From the NCBI GenBank assembly GCA_030278955.1, contig JAOANR010000002.1:3833982-3897981 (forward strand): DNA of 64,000 nucleotides. The letters run 5' to 3'. Made by a program: the position numbers and the translations under genes. Shown here one piece after another: positions 23,189-35,240 of the stretch. The stretch's first letter is position 1; each line of letters starts with the position of its first letter. Source of the stretch: Hygrophila difformis (Eukaryota; Streptophyta; Magnoliopsida; Lamiales; Acanthaceae). Below the pieces are notes generated by a model. It was given only the letters and a program-made list of their open reading frames with translations, was not told the origin of the DNA and made no database searches.

Positions 23189-25785
23189 TGTAACACCCCG
23201 GATTTGATCACCCAGGCCAGGGCATTACCGCCACACCTTTCTAAACAAGACACGAACCAAGTCGAGCTTATTCAGAAAGATGCTAAGGCTAAGTTGTACC
23301 AAATTTTCAAAACAATTTTAAAATCCATTCAAACATGCCCGAAGTAAAATCAATTCAGAGTGTTTCATGCATCACAGTAATAATCAGTGCGGAAGCTAAA
23401 AACAAACGAAACAAGGACCAAACAGGCGGCCAAAACCAAAGTCCGAAGTCCAAGTCCATTGCATATATTTAAAATAAAAACAAAATGCAACAAGTCTTTA
23501 TTTTTGAGAAATCCCATCCCGGTGTGCCCTGACTTACTCTGCGAAAAATGGAAAACAACAAATTTATCAGTACAAACGGTACTGCGTAAGTTAATGCATA
23601 GCATGACAAACTTTAAAGTTTTAGAGGAGTAATAAAAAGATGGGAATTTAATTTCTAAAATAAACAAGTAATATAATTTACGAAAATTCTTACACTATAC
23701 CACATGTATAATTACCAATGTTCGTTTTGATCGAGGACATCCAAAAATTACCCACTTGGGCGCTTATGTCCACAAGCCGTCGGTATCAACGATCCCGAGC
23801 CTAAGCCGTTTGAGATCAAATTACCCGCTTGGGCACTTATGTCCACAAGCCGCCGGTATCAACAAATGTGAGAGCAGCGGACCCTATACAGACACACTCC
23901 GGAGCCCTAGATAACCCATACGGATACATCTAGGAGTATAGACTCATACAAACATGCAACATAAATTCCTTGGCGCCGTTTTGGCCACCAAAAAGAGGGG
24001 GCAGCCTAACGAGCCCACGCCAAGTGCACTTACCCTCCAAAGTTGGGCATCTAACTCGATCAAAACTCACAAAGTTTCAAAATTTACATTTTAATCGTTA
24101 CAAACCATGACTACATTCCCAGAATTCATAATATTCATAAAAGAGTAGCAATTGACTCACTAATCATCAAAACGCACGAAACCAAGTTTATCGGTAAAGA
24201 ACTCACTGTAGCAGTTTTCAAATTCGCACCAGGAAATGTAGTAAAACTTTTTGGAAAATTCTAAAAATTTTACAGGTGCTAGGAAACATCAAAATAAGCG
24301 TTTTTCTTAGAAATAGGCCTTAGCAAATTCGGACTCTAAGTGGCCTAAAAAAATCATTTCAGAAACTCATATTTCAAAGGGTGCAGAAATTACTGTTCAC
24401 TCGACCACAGTTTCTTTAAAAATCCATAACAATTCTAAAAGTGATCCAAAAATTCTGAAAATTTACAGGGACAAACTAGACACATAGATGAACAACTTTC
24501 ATGAAGAAAATAACCATAAAAAGCGATCGTAACTAGGAGTAATACGGACTACAAAACGGGTTATACTATGAAACGAAATCTGTCATCATGAACTCAGAAA
24601 ATACCAGATGCTTTTTCGACACTCAAATCATGTCCAAAAATTGTGAAAATTTACAGAGATTATCTTCAAGGCGTTAGGAACATATTTCATTTAGAAAAGT
24701 TTTCCCAAAAACGAACGGATCTAGGCGAAAATGCACAACAATAAAATCTACTCGGATGAAACCCTAGAAAACAGTTTTGGCATAGGATGGAAATCGAATT
24801 ATAACTCAGTGAATACTCCATCAAAACCTCTAAAATTCGAGATGCACAACACTAACTTACATGGTAAGAGATTAGAATTAAGATCCTCCTTGGTTGTATC
24901 TCCAAATTCGTCCGGAACAGCCCACTCTTCCAAAGTTCTACCAAATGAATCCTATATTGAGAGTTGAAGGAAAATACTAGGTGTTAGGGCTTGCTAATCG
25001 AATCAAGGGCAGGGAGTTGGATCAGGAACCTTACCTAGACGTAGGAGAATAGGTTTGCAACCTTCAAGTCGACCAAGGCCCTAAGAACAAGATGAACAAC
25101 TCTCACCAACTCACAAACACTCAAGAGAAATCTGATTTTCGGATTAGGTGTTTTGGTGGGGTGTTTAGACTGATTTTTGGATAGATTATGGAGAGAATGC
25201 AGTCCCAATGGGTACCTTAATGTACCTGGGAAAACCACAAACGATTTATGATGGTCTAGCTCGAATTTAGAGCCACCAATTTCTATCCAATCCCCCCCCT
25301 ACACAACCAAGGTTCATCTTATCCACCAAGTTCATGAATCCTCCCCACTTCCAACTATGTAGGTGCTCTAGAAACTTCTAGATTCATCCAAATGGAGCCC
25401 CAATACACCCCCAAGGTCTGAGACAAGCTTGTGGCTCGATTCCATGAACCAAGCTCGCCATAATTGCTCAACCACGCATGAAACGCGTAGCAGCGTTTCA
25501 AAACGCTGCTACTGAGGTGGTGGCGCGCTGGTGGCGCGCCACCGCGCCACCACCAGGCTGCGGCCAAATTTTCTTTTTTTTTTAATATGATTTTTAATTT
25601 CTAAAAATCATACATGGATTATCCATGATTGTTGGATAATCCGATAACTCTCTTCGAGTTGCTATCGTCCGAAAATGTTTAATTCTGCTCTCTCGAAATT
25701 ATTTTGGTTGCGATAGTTAAATCCAATTAATTAATCAAATTAATTTTCGGATTTAATACTCGATGTTGATTTCTCGGGTATTACA
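23189..25785 (-). repeat. Element 2 3' LTR (family B), 2597 bp
   Basis: Plus-strand text runs from TGTAACACCCCGG to CTCGGGTATTACA. On the coding strand this is the downstream LTR. Compared with the other copy I saw about a dozen substitutions or single-base indels in the first 850 bp. It retains a GC-rich cruciform-capable block at 25517-25552 (GGTGGTGGCGCG and its complement) that is shortened in the other LTR, and a perfect 12-bp-arm hairpin GTAGCAGCGTTT/AAACGCTGCTAC at 25487-25512. Confidence 0.95.
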
Positions 25786-25799
25786 GTCTACCATTCTTA
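25786..25799 (-). other. Polypurine tract at Element 2 3' LTR
   Basis: On the minus strand TAAGAATGGTAGAC abuts the LTR start TGTAATACCC. This is the usual plus-strand primer position. A second, purer purine run (AAGGGGGAGAGGATGT, plus coordinates about 25922-25938) lies some 140 bp upstream, just after the pol stop region. Confidence 0.65.
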
Positions 25800-25947
25800 G
25801 AAATCAACTTCGTCCTCGAAGTTGGGTCGTACTTCGGAAAAATAATTGGCACGAAGAAATTATTGAGGCTTGCAAATTTAAAATTCTTACCTCGTATGTG
25901 ACGACTCTTGTGCGGGGTGTCACATCCTCTCCCCCTTAGGACTGCAG

Positions 25948-26976
25948 TTATGCCCCCATAACTGCTCCTGAGTCGCTTCGGAAAAGGTTTGGATATTTCT
26001 GCTTCATATCTGCTTCCAATTCCCATGTTGCTTCCTCAGTGCCATGATTTGACAATATGATTTTTACCATCCTCACAGTCTTGTTCCTTGTGACCCTTTC
26101 CTTGACATCAAGTATCTCGATCGGATACTCCTCGTATGTCAGGTCGTCATCTAGCTCAATTACGTCGGGTTGCAGAACATGAGTTGGGTCGTGCACATAT
26201 TTCTTCAATTGAGAAACGTGAAATACGTTGTGCACTCGCGACAATTCTGGTGGGAGTGCCAAGCGATAAGCCAAGGTACCTACGCGATCCAGAATCTCGT
26301 ACGGACCGATGTAGCGAGGGCTCAGCTTTCCTCGTTTACCGAATCGCATCACCCCCTTCACGGGTGACACTTTCAGCATGACTTTGTCTCCCACCTCAAA
26401 TTCCAACTCTTGTCGCCTAGTGTCGGCGTAACTCTTCTGCCTGTCTTGCACGACTTTCATTTTCTGTTGAACCACCTTGATTTTGCTGTTCATATCCTCA
26501 ATGAGTGGCGGTCCAACAACTATCGAATTATCATCTTTCGTCCAGCACAACGGACTGCGACATTTTCGTCCATAAAGCGCTTCGAATGGTGCCATGCCAA
26601 TGCTAGCGTGATGACTGTTGTTGTACGAGAATTCAATCAACGGCAAGTGGTCTTCCCAACTTCCCTTGAATTCGAGTACGCACGCTCTTAGCATGTCCTC
26701 AAGCGTCTGAATCGTGCGCTCAGTCTGAGCGTCCGTCATTGGATGAAATGCTGTGCTCATCTTGATTTGGGTACCTAAGGCTTCTTGTAGTTTAGTCCAG
26801 AAGTTGGAGACGAACCTACTATCTCGGTCTGAGATAATATCGTGCGGTACTCCGTGCCTTCGGACCACGTTCTCGATGTATGCCTTAGCTAGTTGATCCA
26901 TCAACCAAGTTTCCTTCATTAGTATGAAAATGGCGGTTTTTGTTAACCGATCAACTATTACCCAAATTTTATTCAT
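25948..26976 (-). CDS. Element 2 integrase core and chromodomain-like C-terminus
   Basis: This frame follows the break at 26973-26990. It opens [17 protein letters not shown] (first catalytic Asp region), then [16 protein letters not shown] (second Asp) and [20 protein letters not shown] (Glu region), the D,D-35-E core of Ty3/gypsy integrases. The GPY/F-like module ([14 protein letters not shown]) follows at about residue 230. The C-terminus ([20 protein letters not shown] and [15 protein letters not shown]) resembles a plant chromovirus chromodomain, which targets insertion to chromatin marks. All catalytic positions seem present, but the reading frame is separated from upstream pol by a frameshift. 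Confidence 0.9.
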   Translation of the reverse strand: MNKIWVIVDRLTKTAIFILMKETWLMDQLAKAYIENVVRRHGVPHDIISDRDSRFVSNFWTKLQEALGTQIKMSTAFHPMTDAQTERTIQTLEDMLRACVLEFKGSWEDHLPLIEFSYNNSHHASIGMAPFEALYGRKCRSPLCWTKDDNSIVVGPPLIEDMNSKIKVVQQKMKVVQDRQKSYADTRRQELEFEVGDKVMLKVSPVKGVMRFGKRGKLSPRYIGPYEILDRVGTLAYRLALPPELSRVHNVFHVSQLKKYVHDPTHVLQPDVIELDDDLTYEEYPIEILDVKERVTRNKTVRMVKIILSNHGTEEATWELEADMKQKYPNLFRSDSGAVMGA

Positions 26977-29900
26977 TCATCGGGGAGATCTTGGCAACCC
27001 CGAACAAAATCCATGGAGATGCTGTCCCATTTCCAGCTTGGGATCTCCAATGGTTTTACTAACCCTAACGGCTTTTGCCTCACTGCCTTCACCTTCTGGC
27101 AGGTTATACACTTGGCCACAAAGTCGGCAACATCCTTCTTCATCCGCGGCCACCAGTAGATTTTCTTCAAATCCTTGTACAACTTATCCCCACCAGGGTG
27201 GACTGAATAAGGTGTACTGTGGCCTTCTTCCATGAGTCTTCTCTTCAGTTCCTCGCACTTATGAGGTACGCACCATCTTACTTTAAAACGGATATTTCCG
27301 TCCTCATGGATCGTGAATCCTACTGCTTTACCTTCACCAATCTTTTCCTTAATTCTCTGAAGGTTCTCGTCGTCCGGTTGAGCTTCTCGAATCTCGTCGA
27401 ATACGGTAGATTCAATTGTTATGGCGTTCACTGTCTCCACCACGGTCCCATAATGGACTAGTTCAGTATCTAACTTAGCTAGGTCCATATACAGTCCCGA
27501 CGGTAGAATGAGTGTGTTCGCCGCGTGCCTCGTCTTGAGACTCAACGCGTCCGCTACGACGTTCGCCTTGCCTTCATGGTAGGCTATATCCAGATCGTAA
27601 TCCTTGATCAGCTCGAGCCATCTTCTCTGCCTCATATTTAACTCTTTCTGAGTAAATATATACTTGAGGCTCTTGTGATCTGTAAACATCCGACAAGTTC
27701 GTCCATATAGGTAGTGTCGCCAGATCTTAAGAGCGAACACTACCGCTGCTAGTTCCAGATCATGTGTCGGGTAGTTTACTTCGTGTGTCTTGAGTTGCCT
27801 TGATGCATAAGCAATCACCCTCTGGTTTTGCATTAGCACGCAACCAAGACCTTCTTTCGAGGCGTCGCTGTACACCTCATAATCCTCCGCCTCTGATGGC
27901 AATGCTAAAACCGGTGCTGATGTGAGTCTCCCCTTAAGCTCACGGAATGACTGCTCACACTCAGCTGACCAATCAAACTTCAATCCTTTCTTCAGCAATT
28001 GGGTCATCGGTCTCGCAATTTTTGAAAAGTCTTTCACAAATCTTCGGTAGTATCCGGCTAGTCCTAGGAAACTTCTTACCTCAGTCTGGTTTGTTGGCGC
28101 CGGCCAATCAGACACTGCTGATATCTTCGCCGGGTCGACTGATACTCCTTTAGCCGATACTATATGACCCAGAAAAGCGACTTCATTCTTCCAAAACTCG
28201 CACTTTGACAGTTTCGCGTAGAGTTGATTCTTCCTCAAAAGTCCGAGTACTTGGTGCAAATGACTACGATGCTCTTCTTCATTCCTCGAGTAAACTAGAA
28301 TGTCGTCGATGAATACAACAACACATGAGTCTAGTAACTCTCGGAAAACGCTATTCATGAGGTTCATGAATACTGCGGGAGCATTAGTCAGACCGAAGGA
28401 CATTACGGTGAATTCGTAGTGTCCATATCTTGTTCTGAAAGCTGTCTTGGGTATATCTTTCTCGGCGATACGTAGTTGGTGATATCCCGACCTTAGATCA
28501 ACTTTCGAAAATACCGATGCTCCTTTCAGTTGATCGAAGAGATCTTCGATCCTAGGTAGCGGGTACTTGTTCTTAATCATCACTTGATTAAGACCTCGGT
28601 AGTCGATACACAATCGGAGTCCGCCGTCCTTCTTTTTCACGAACAGGACTGGTGCTCCCCATGGTGATGTGCTCGGCCGAATATATCCCTTTGATAACAA
28701 CTCCTCAAGTTGTTCTTTCAGCTCCTTCAACTCAGCAGGCGCCATGCGATATGGTGCCTTTGACACCGGTTCGATTCCGGGTACGAGATCGATCGTGAAC
28801 TCAACTTCCCGCTCAGGAGGCATTCCTGGGATATCTTCCGGGAAGACGTCTGGGTATTCGTTCACGACGGGGATACGGTCGATCTTGCTCTCTTCACCTT
28901 CTAGATTATGCACGTAGCATGCGTACAGTTGGTATCCCTTCTGCATGAGATTGCATAACTTTACTGCGTTTACTACCTTGGCACCCTTCTTCTGAGGCTG
29001 CATGTAGTAAATGACCTTCTTCCCGCGACTCTTCGCCAACGAGATCTTCTGCTTCTGGCACTCGATGATAGCCTTGTATCGCGTCAACCAGTCCATTCCC
29101 AAGATGATGTCGAAATCCTTAATGTCAAATTCTATGAGGTTTGCAAAGAATTCAGTGTTCTTGATTACTATCGGGATCCCGTCGTATCGTTTGGAACACG
29201 ATACTGCCCTACCCGATGGTAATTGGATTTCTAAGTTAATGTTATTTGGCGCTGGTAGATCTAACGCAGATATAATTCTCATGGAAATCAAAGAGCAACT
29301 TGCTCCTGAGTCAAATAAGACCTTGACAGGTACGCTTAAAGCAGTAAACGTACCTTCGATCACATCGCCTTGAGCAGCTAAGTCCGCTTGATTGATCACA
29401 TTCAGGCGCCCTACTGGCCTGCCTTGATTCCCATGCTGGTTTGGATTCTGAGGTGGCCTCTGTGCCTGCGGGAACCTCTGTCCTTGGTTTTCCTGCTGGT
29501 TAGGTCCAGCTGGTCTGTTTCCCTGAGGACGGTTCAACAGGTCCAACCTCTTGTCAATACGGTCCTCCCTCGTCCGGCACTCATTTTTCATATGGCCTTC
29601 TCGGCCACACGGGTAACAATGCCCCGGTCTTGGGCATTCACGCACCAAGTGCGGAATGTTGCACTCCTGGCATCTGGGTATGAAGGCGCCCTGGTTATCC
29701 GGCCTCCGATTTCCTTGGCCTCCTCGATTGAACTCTCTGTTATCTGGCTTCCTATGACCATCATTTCTTCCTTGGTCATTTCCCCTTCTGAAGTGATTTC
29801 CAGTGTTATTGTTCCGGCTCTTCTTATCAAAGTTGTTTAGGCCCTTGCTCGTCTCTCCATGGTCCTTGCGCTTCAGCTGTTGTACTCGTGCAATTGCCAC

Positions 29901-30221
29901 TGCACGATCGTAAACAGCCTGCAGAGTTGTGTGCTGTCCGCCAACTAAGATCTCTCTGATGCTGAGGTTCAGCCCCATTTCAAATTTCTGGGCTTTATCA
30001 GCATCGGTCGGTACCAGTCTTGGAGCGAAACGGACGAGCTCCTTAAACTTCGCGTAGTATTCTTGAATTGTCTGGGTGCCTTGACGGAGATTAATGAATT
30101 CCTCATACTTAGCAGTTTTTGTACTGAGGGGATAGAACATTTCCCTCATCATCTCCTTAAATTCTTCCCAGAAATAGGCGTGTTCGCCATCGGCAAGTCC
30201 TTCTTGGTGGTTTGCCACCAT
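26973..30221 (-). CDS. Element 2 gag (C-terminal part)-protease-RT-RNase H-integrase N-domain
   Basis: A 1082-codon frame. It starts inside gag ([14 protein letters not shown]), then CCHC-type knuckles ([27 protein letters not shown]), protease with FDSGAS, RT with [12 protein letters not shown] and intact FIDDILVYS, RNase H ([34 protein letters not shown]) and integrase HHCC ([22 protein letters not shown]). It ends [16 protein letters not shown], where the related Element 3 reads on into the integrase core, so a small indel near 26975-26995 broke the frame. RT active-site residues are intact. Confidence 0.92.
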   Translation of the reverse strand: MVANHQEGLADGEHAYFWEEFKEMMREMFYPLSTKTAKYEEFINLRQGTQTIQEYYAKFKELVRFAPRLVPTDADKAQKFEMGLNLSIREILVGGQHTTLQAVYDRAVAIARVQQLKRKDHGETSKGLNNFDKKSRNNNTGNHFRRGNDQGRNDGHRKPDNREFNRGGQGNRRPDNQGAFIPRCQECNIPHLVRECPRPGHCYPCGREGHMKNECRTREDRIDKRLDLLNRPQGNRPAGPNQQENQGQRFPQAQRPPQNPNQHGNQGRPVGRLNVINQADLAAQGDVIEGTFTALSVPVKVLFDSGASCSLISMRIISALDLPAPNNINLEIQLPSGRAVSCSKRYDGIPIVIKNTEFFANLIEFDIKDFDIILGMDWLTRYKAIIECQKQKISLAKSRGKKVIYYMQPQKKGAKVVNAVKLCNLMQKGYQLYACYVHNLEGEESKIDRIPVVNEYPDVFPEDIPGMPPEREVEFTIDLVPGIEPVSKAPYRMAPAELKELKEQLEELLSKGYIRPSTSPWGAPVLFVKKKDGGLRLCIDYRGLNQVMIKNKYPLPRIEDLFDQLKGASVFSKVDLRSGYHQLRIAEKDIPKTAFRTRYGHYEFTVMSFGLTNAPAVFMNLMNSVFRELLDSCVVVFIDDILVYSRNEEEHRSHLHQVLGLLRKNQLYAKLSKCEFWKNEVAFLGHIVSAKGVSVDPAKISAVSDWPAPTNQTEVRSFLGLAGYYRRFVKDFSKIARPMTQLLKKGLKFDWSAECEQSFRELKGRLTSAPVLALPSEAEDYEVYSDASKEGLGCVLMQNQRVIAYASRQLKTHEVNYPTHDLELAAVVFALKIWRHYLYGRTCRMFTDHKSLKYIFTQKELNMRQRRWLELIKDYDLDIAYHEGKANVVADALSLKTRHAANTLILPSGLYMDLAKLDTELVHYGTVVETVNAITIESTVFDEIREAQPDDENLQRIKEKIGEGKAVGFTIHEDGNIRFKVRWCVPHKCEELKRRLMEEGHSTPYSVHPGGDKLYKDLKKIYWWPRMKKDVADFVAKCITCQKVKAVRQKPLGLVKPLEIPSWKWDSISMDFVRGCQDLPDE

Positions 30222-30604
30222 TCGTCAGCTTCTCCACTTAAATAATATACGGCCACTCCAACTTTCTTGTTTTCGGGACATCTGACGGCATTAAGCAGCT
30301 TGTCAAAAGTCCTTATCCAGTCTTCCAGCTTTGCGGGATCCTCCTGTCCCTCATAGTGGGGCGGCTGGTAAGGATTTACCATCGCCAAATAATTTATTCG
30401 AGCTGCTGGGGGTGGCACTGCTGCCTGTGCTCGATTAACTTCCGCGTTTCCTAAGGCAATGAGGACTTGCTCAACTGTCCTCAGTCGTTCATCCATTGCG
30501 TTAGGAGCAGGATTAGGTTGGCCTTCTGGATTTGGCGGGTTTGCACCAACCGGAACATTGGCGTTCCCTGGAATCTCAGCTCTGGGTCTCCCTCTGGGCG
30601 GCAT
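30149..30604 (-). CDS. Element 2 gag N-terminus
   Basis: The frame begins [17 protein letters not shown] at 30604, chosen by comparison with the MAPRGRGR start of Element 1; four more in-frame codons (MVIR) lie upstream. It reads through [36 protein letters not shown] and [18 protein letters not shown], typical of plant gypsy gag. The frame then leaves the gag register at about 30150-30220 and continues in the neighbouring frame, so a one- or two-base indel separates it from the rest of gag-pol. Confidence 0.85.
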   Translation of the reverse strand: MPPRGRPRAEIPGNANVPVGANPPNPEGQPNPAPNAMDERLRTVEQVLIALGNAEVNRAQAAVPPPAARINYLAMVNPYQPPHYEGQEDPAKLEDWIRTFDKLLNAVRCPENKKVGVAVYYLSGEADEWWQTTKKDLPMANTPISGKNLRR

Positions 30605-30928
30605 TCTGATGACCAAGCATGCAGAGGTTAGATTCGCGGTTAGATGAAAGTTAATAGTCGAGTTAGACTATGGTCAGAATCCTATCTCCAAAACTCTAGG
30701 TGCGAAAGGAAACCAAAATGGCAAGAAAGGAAGAACACTATATACGAAACTCCATAGATAATAATGCTTAACAGTGAGGATTACATCACGATGTACTACT
30801 AAGTTATCACTACGTAAAATGTGATAACGATACGGTAACAAGATGTGATAACACTAATACGCAATGTACGGAATCAGAAAACTAGCAAAACAAGTAAAGA
30901 AGTCCATCTCGGAAACCGCATACAACTC

Positions 30929-31384
30929 CTAAAGCAAGTAATCCGGGGAGTAGCCGAGCATACTACGATCGGCCTCTACCTCCTCGTCAGTGTCAAGAGG
31001 CAGTGGAGGGTTCTCCACAACCTCCTCGGGGTCCTCTTCTTCAACGTTGATAAACTCATCCGGGTCAAATTCCTCCTCCTCTTCCATCTCTGGCTCAGGG
31101 TTGAGCTGGTTTTGCAGCCCAACTATGACCTCCTCCAATGCAAATATGCGTCCCTGCAACATGTGCACGTGATGACGGCAATCCTCAAACTCAGCTGCAA
31201 GAGCATCGTGGCGAGCAGCTATCTGGTTACTCCTAATAGTCATTGCCTCCATCCTCTCTTCTATTGCCACAATCCTATTCCTATCGTTTGCGGCATCCCT
31301 AGTAATGTGGCGAAGCTCATGCGTGATATCAGACATAGAGCATAACAAGCGCATGATGGAATCCTGTAATCTTGGGTCGGCCAT
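30929..31384 (-). CDS. Element 2 extra ORF upstream of gag, coiled-coil/acidic protein
   Basis: A 151-codon frame between primer site and gag. It begins MADPRLQDSIMRLLCSMSDI. Residues about 10-100 are helical and charged with Leu/Ile/Met heptads (RNRIVAIEERMEAM; LQGRIFALEEVIVGLQNQL), coiled-coil-like. The tail is very acidic (EMEEEEEFDPDEF; EEEDPEEVVENPPLP). The plan matches Element 1's 111-codon ORF though sequence similarity is low, suggesting an accessory gene kept by both families. No known domain recognised. Confidence 0.62.
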   Translation of the reverse strand: MADPRLQDSIMRLLCSMSDITHELRHITRDAANDRNRIVAIEERMEAMTIRSNQIAARHDALAAEFEDCRHHVHMLQGRIFALEEVIVGLQNQLNPEPEMEEEEEFDPDEFINVEEEDPEEVVENPPLPLDTDEEVEADRSMLGYSPDYLL

Positions 31385-31639
31385 CTAACATGCAAATTTT
31401 TTTTACATTAAGGGTTTTGCCACACATAAAAAATAATTTCGTTAATGCACATGATTCCCCCCAAAAAAAATAGTACTAATTTTCAAGACTTGTCGAATTT
31501 GCGAGATATACTTTTCCCATGGGTTTTAAAAATAAAAATTCCTATTTCCATGGAAATAATACTCAAAATGCTTAAAAATAATATTGAATAATTTGGGCCT
31601 CTATAGTGGGCCGAAAAATAATAGCTTTAAAATTTTCGG
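31385..31639 (-). other. Element 2 leader between primer site and upstream ORF
   Basis: AT-rich untranslated leader. A CCATGGGTTTTAAAA phrase with a nearby TTCCATGGAAAT makes an inverted pair; the same occurs in Element 1 at 11610-11645. This may be a conserved leader structure. Confidence 0.45.
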
Positions 31640-31651
31640 GCTCTGATACCA
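31640..31651 (-). promoter_or_regulatory. Primer binding site, initiator tRNA-Met type (Element 2)
   Basis: Minus-strand TGGTATCAGAGC lies three bases from the LTR edge, as in Element 1. Confidence 0.93.
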
Positions 31652-31654
31652 CTT

Positions 31655-34240
31655 TGTAACACCCCGGATTTGATCACCCAGGCCAGGGCATACCGCCACA
31701 CCTTTCTAAACAAGACACGAACCAAGTCGAGCTTATTCAGAAAGATGCTAAGGCTAAGTTGTACCAAATTTTCAAAACAATTTTAAAATCCATTCAAACA
31801 TGCCCGAAGTAAAATCAATTCAGAGTGTTTCATGCATCACAGTAATAATCAGTGCGGAAGCTAAAAACAAACGAAACAAGGACCAAACAGGCGGCCAAAA
31901 CCAAAGTCCGAAGTCCAAGTCCATTGCAGATATTTAAAATAAAAATAAAATGCAACAAGTCTTTATTTTTGAGAAATCCCATCCCGGTGTGCCCTGACTT
32001 ACTCTGCGAAAAATGGAAAACAACAAATTTATCAGTACAAACGGTACTGCGTAAGTTAATGCATAGCATGACAAAGTTTAAAGTTTTAGAGGAGTAATAA
32101 AAAGATGGGAATTTAATTTCTAAAATAAACAAGTAATATAATTTACGAAAATTCTTACACTATACCACATGTATAATTACCAATGTTCATTTTGATCGAG
32201 GACATCCAAAAATTACCCACTTGGGCGCTTATGTCCACAAGCCGCCGGTATCAACGATCCCGGGCCTAAGCCGTTTGAGATCAAATTACCCGCTTGGGCA
32301 CTTATGTCCACAAGCCGACGGTATCAACAAATGTGAGAGCAGCGGACCCTATACAGACACACTCCGGAGCCCTAGATAACCCATACGGATACATCTAGGA
32401 GTATAGACTCATACAAACACGCAACATAAATTCCTTGGCGCCGTTTTGGCCACCAAAAAGAGAGGGCGGCCCAACGAGCCCACGCCAAGTGCACTTACCC
32501 TCCAAAGTTGGGCATCTAACTCGATCAAAACTCACAAAGTTTCAAAATTTACATTTTAATCGTTACAAACCATGACTACATTCCCAGAATTCATAATATT
32601 CATAAAAGAGTAGCAATTGACTCACTAATCATCAAAACACACGAAACCAAGTTTATCGGTAAAGAACTCACTGTAGCAGTTTTCAAATTCGCACCAGGAA
32701 ATGTAGTAAAACTTTTTGGAAAATTCTGAAAATTTTACAGGTGCTAGGAAACATCAAAATAAGCGTTTTTTTTAGAAATAGGCCTTAGCAAATTCGGACT
32801 CTAAGTGGCCTAAAAAAAATCATTTCAGAAACTCATATTTCAAAGGGTGCAGAAATTACTGTTCACTCGACCACAGTTTCTTTAAAAATCCATAACAATT
32901 ATAAAAGTGATCCAAAAATTCTGAATATTTACAGGGACAAACTAGACACATAGATGAACAACTTTCATGAAGAAAATAACAAAAAAAACGATCGTAACTA
33001 GGAGTAATACGGACTACAAAACTGGTTATACTATGAAACGAAATCTGTCATCATGAACTCTGAAAATACCAGATGCTTTTTTCGATGCTCAAATCATGTT
33101 CAAAAATATTGAAAATTTACAGAGATCATCCTCAAGGTGTTAGGAACATATTTCATTTAGAAAAACTTTTCCAAAAACGAACGGATCTAGGCGAAAAATG
33201 CACAACAATAAAATCTACTCGGATGAAACCCTAGAAAACAGTTTTGGCATAGGATGGAAATCGAACTATAACTCAGTGAATACTCTATCAAAACCTCTAA
33301 AATTCGAGATGCACAACACTAACTTATATGGTAAGAGATTAGAATCAAGATCCTCCTTGGTTGTATCTCCAAATTCGTCCGGAACAGCCCACTCTTCCAA
33401 AGTTCTACCGAATGAATCCTATATTGAGAGTTGAAGGAAAATACTAGGTGTTAGGGCTTGCTAATCGAATCAAGGGCAAGGAGTTGGATCAGGAACCTTA
33501 CCTAGACGTAGGAGAATAGGTTTGCAACCTTCAAGTCGACCAAGGCCCTAAGAACAAGATGAACAACTCTCACCAACTCACAAACACTCAAGAGAAATCT
33601 GATTTTCGGATTAGGTATTTTGGTGGGGTGTTTAGACTGATTTTTGGATAGATTATGGAGAGAATGCAGTCCCAATGGGTACCTTAATGTACCAGGGAAA
33701 ACCACAAACGATTTATGATGGTCTAGCTCGAATTTAGAGCCACCAATCTCTATCAAATCCCCCCCCTACACAACCAAGGTTCATCTTATCCACCAAGTTC
33801 ATGAATCCTCCCCACTTCCAACTATGTAGGTGCTCTAGAAACTTCTAGATTCATCCAAATGGAGCCCCAATACACCCCCAAGGTCTGAGACAAGCTTGTG
33901 GCTCGATTCCATGAACCAAGCTCGCCATAATTGCTCAACCACGCATGAAACGCGTAGCAGCATTTCAAAACGCTGCTACTGAGCCGCGCGGCCACCGCGC
34001 CACCACCAGGCTGCGGCCAAATTTTCTTTTTTTTTTTTAATATGATTTTTAATTTCTAAAAATCATACATGGATTATCCATGATTGTTGGATAATCCGAT
34101 AACTCTCTTCGAGTTGCTATCGTCCGAAAATGTTTAATTCCGCTCTCTCGAAATTATTTCGGTTGCGATAGTTAAATCCAATTAATTAATCAAATTAATT
34201 TTTGGATTTAATACTCGATGTTGATTTCTCGGGTATTACA
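31655..34240 (-). repeat. Element 2 5' LTR (family B), 2586 bp
   Basis: Same ends as the 3' LTR and very similar throughout. The net length difference of 11 bp comes largely from the GC-rich hairpin block near 33980, where this copy is shortened to GCCGCGCGGCCACCGCGCC. The 12-bp-arm hairpin has one mismatch here (GTAGCAGCATTT). Confidence 0.95.
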
Positions 34241-34245
34241 ACATG
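34241..34245. repeat. Target-site duplication ACATG, right copy (Element 2)
   Basis: Identical to 23184-23188. Confidence 0.95.
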
Positions 34246-35240
34246 CTACTGTTATTGCTCTGCATATGAGTTTTTTCCCCTTTTCTTTTTTGTTTTTGCT
34301 TATAAAGCTGCCAGATATTTCATCTAGATTTGTTTTTATGCTTGCCCTCAGGAAGGTTTGCTTGCAACCAATTTGAAGGGTTGAAAACACAGGTTGTTTC
34401 AATGAAAATCCAGACAAATCTGAGACAACACTTAGCCTTGCAGACTTGTCTTCTTTTTTTTTTTTTTAAATTAATTCCATTTTGTACCTTTATCTAAAAT
34501 TCTTTTTTGTGTTATCATCTGATTCTTTACTACAGTTACACAATGAAATATTAATAAGCGGTTGTCAATGCTATTACTGCTTAACCGCTTATTTGGAAAA
34601 TGATGATACAAATTGTACATCCTTTCTCATTATTATTTGAAAATGGAAGCATATATTTCTTGTGGTCTGTAGTTGTGTCGATTCTTTGAGAATTGAGACC
34701 CCCAATGTTTCTTTTATAATACAGTTGTTTAACTAGCCTGAATCAGTTGGAACTTGAAAGTATTCTACGGTACTGAGAGTGTCTATGCTCAGTTATGCAT
34801 AGGGGTCATCTGGCGATGATATTCTTGTTGATGGTGACTAAACTCATGAAGCAGAGTATGCGAAATATGAAACAGTTGCAAGAACGGATATCGTATATTT
34901 TTTTTATTAGTTCGCTTTTAATATGCGAAGCTATTCATTTTGTACCCTTAAATATATGTGACTTTGTCATTCTCGGCACCACTCAATAGTGCCTGCAATC
35001 TTCTGAGTTTTTTTCCCTTATAAAACTCGCAGAGAAAAATTCTTGCCGTTAGTTTTTGAGATTGCCAATGAGGATGATGTTGGAAAAAGTGTGACTTCAG
35101 AGATAGCAAAAGACCCCTTGGATCGATCTCAAACACATCTTGTTCAAACAACATTATCTTCATTGTTCAAGAAAGTATATGAGAAGGTATCCCTTGACTT
35201 CTCATATTTCATCGACCATCATATTAAGGTACTATGATCT
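34246..35240 (+). pseudogene. Exon-like pieces of one or more unknown genes
   Basis: Open blocks with splice-like borders include about 34355-34390 (EGLLATNLKGLKT), 34790-34890 (SSGDDILVDGD, then after a frame change THEAEYAKYETVA) and 35045-35187 (PLVFEIANEDDVGKSVTSEI, SQTHLVQTTLSSLFKKVYEK, followed by a GTATCC donor). They resemble real exons, but I cannot name the protein. They may continue the piece interrupted by Element 2 at 23188. Confidence 0.4.

Larger units (their letters stand above)
23189..34240 (-). mobile_element. Element 2: complete Ty3/gypsy chromovirus-type retrotransposon (family B), 11.05 kb
   Basis: Two LTRs (23189-25785 and 31655-34240) in direct orientation, a tRNA-Met primer site, extra upstream ORF, gag-pol with C-terminal chromodomain-like tail, polypurine tract and perfect ACATG target duplications. 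On the minus strand order is LTR, primer site, extra ORF, gag, protease, RT, RNase H, integrase, chromodomain-like end, LTR: the chromovirus order. LTR length and RT sequence suggest the Tekay/Del lineage. Internal identity to Element 1 is high at protein level, but LTR sequences differ enough to call it a separate family. Two frameshifts in gag-pol make it defective. Confidence 0.95.
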
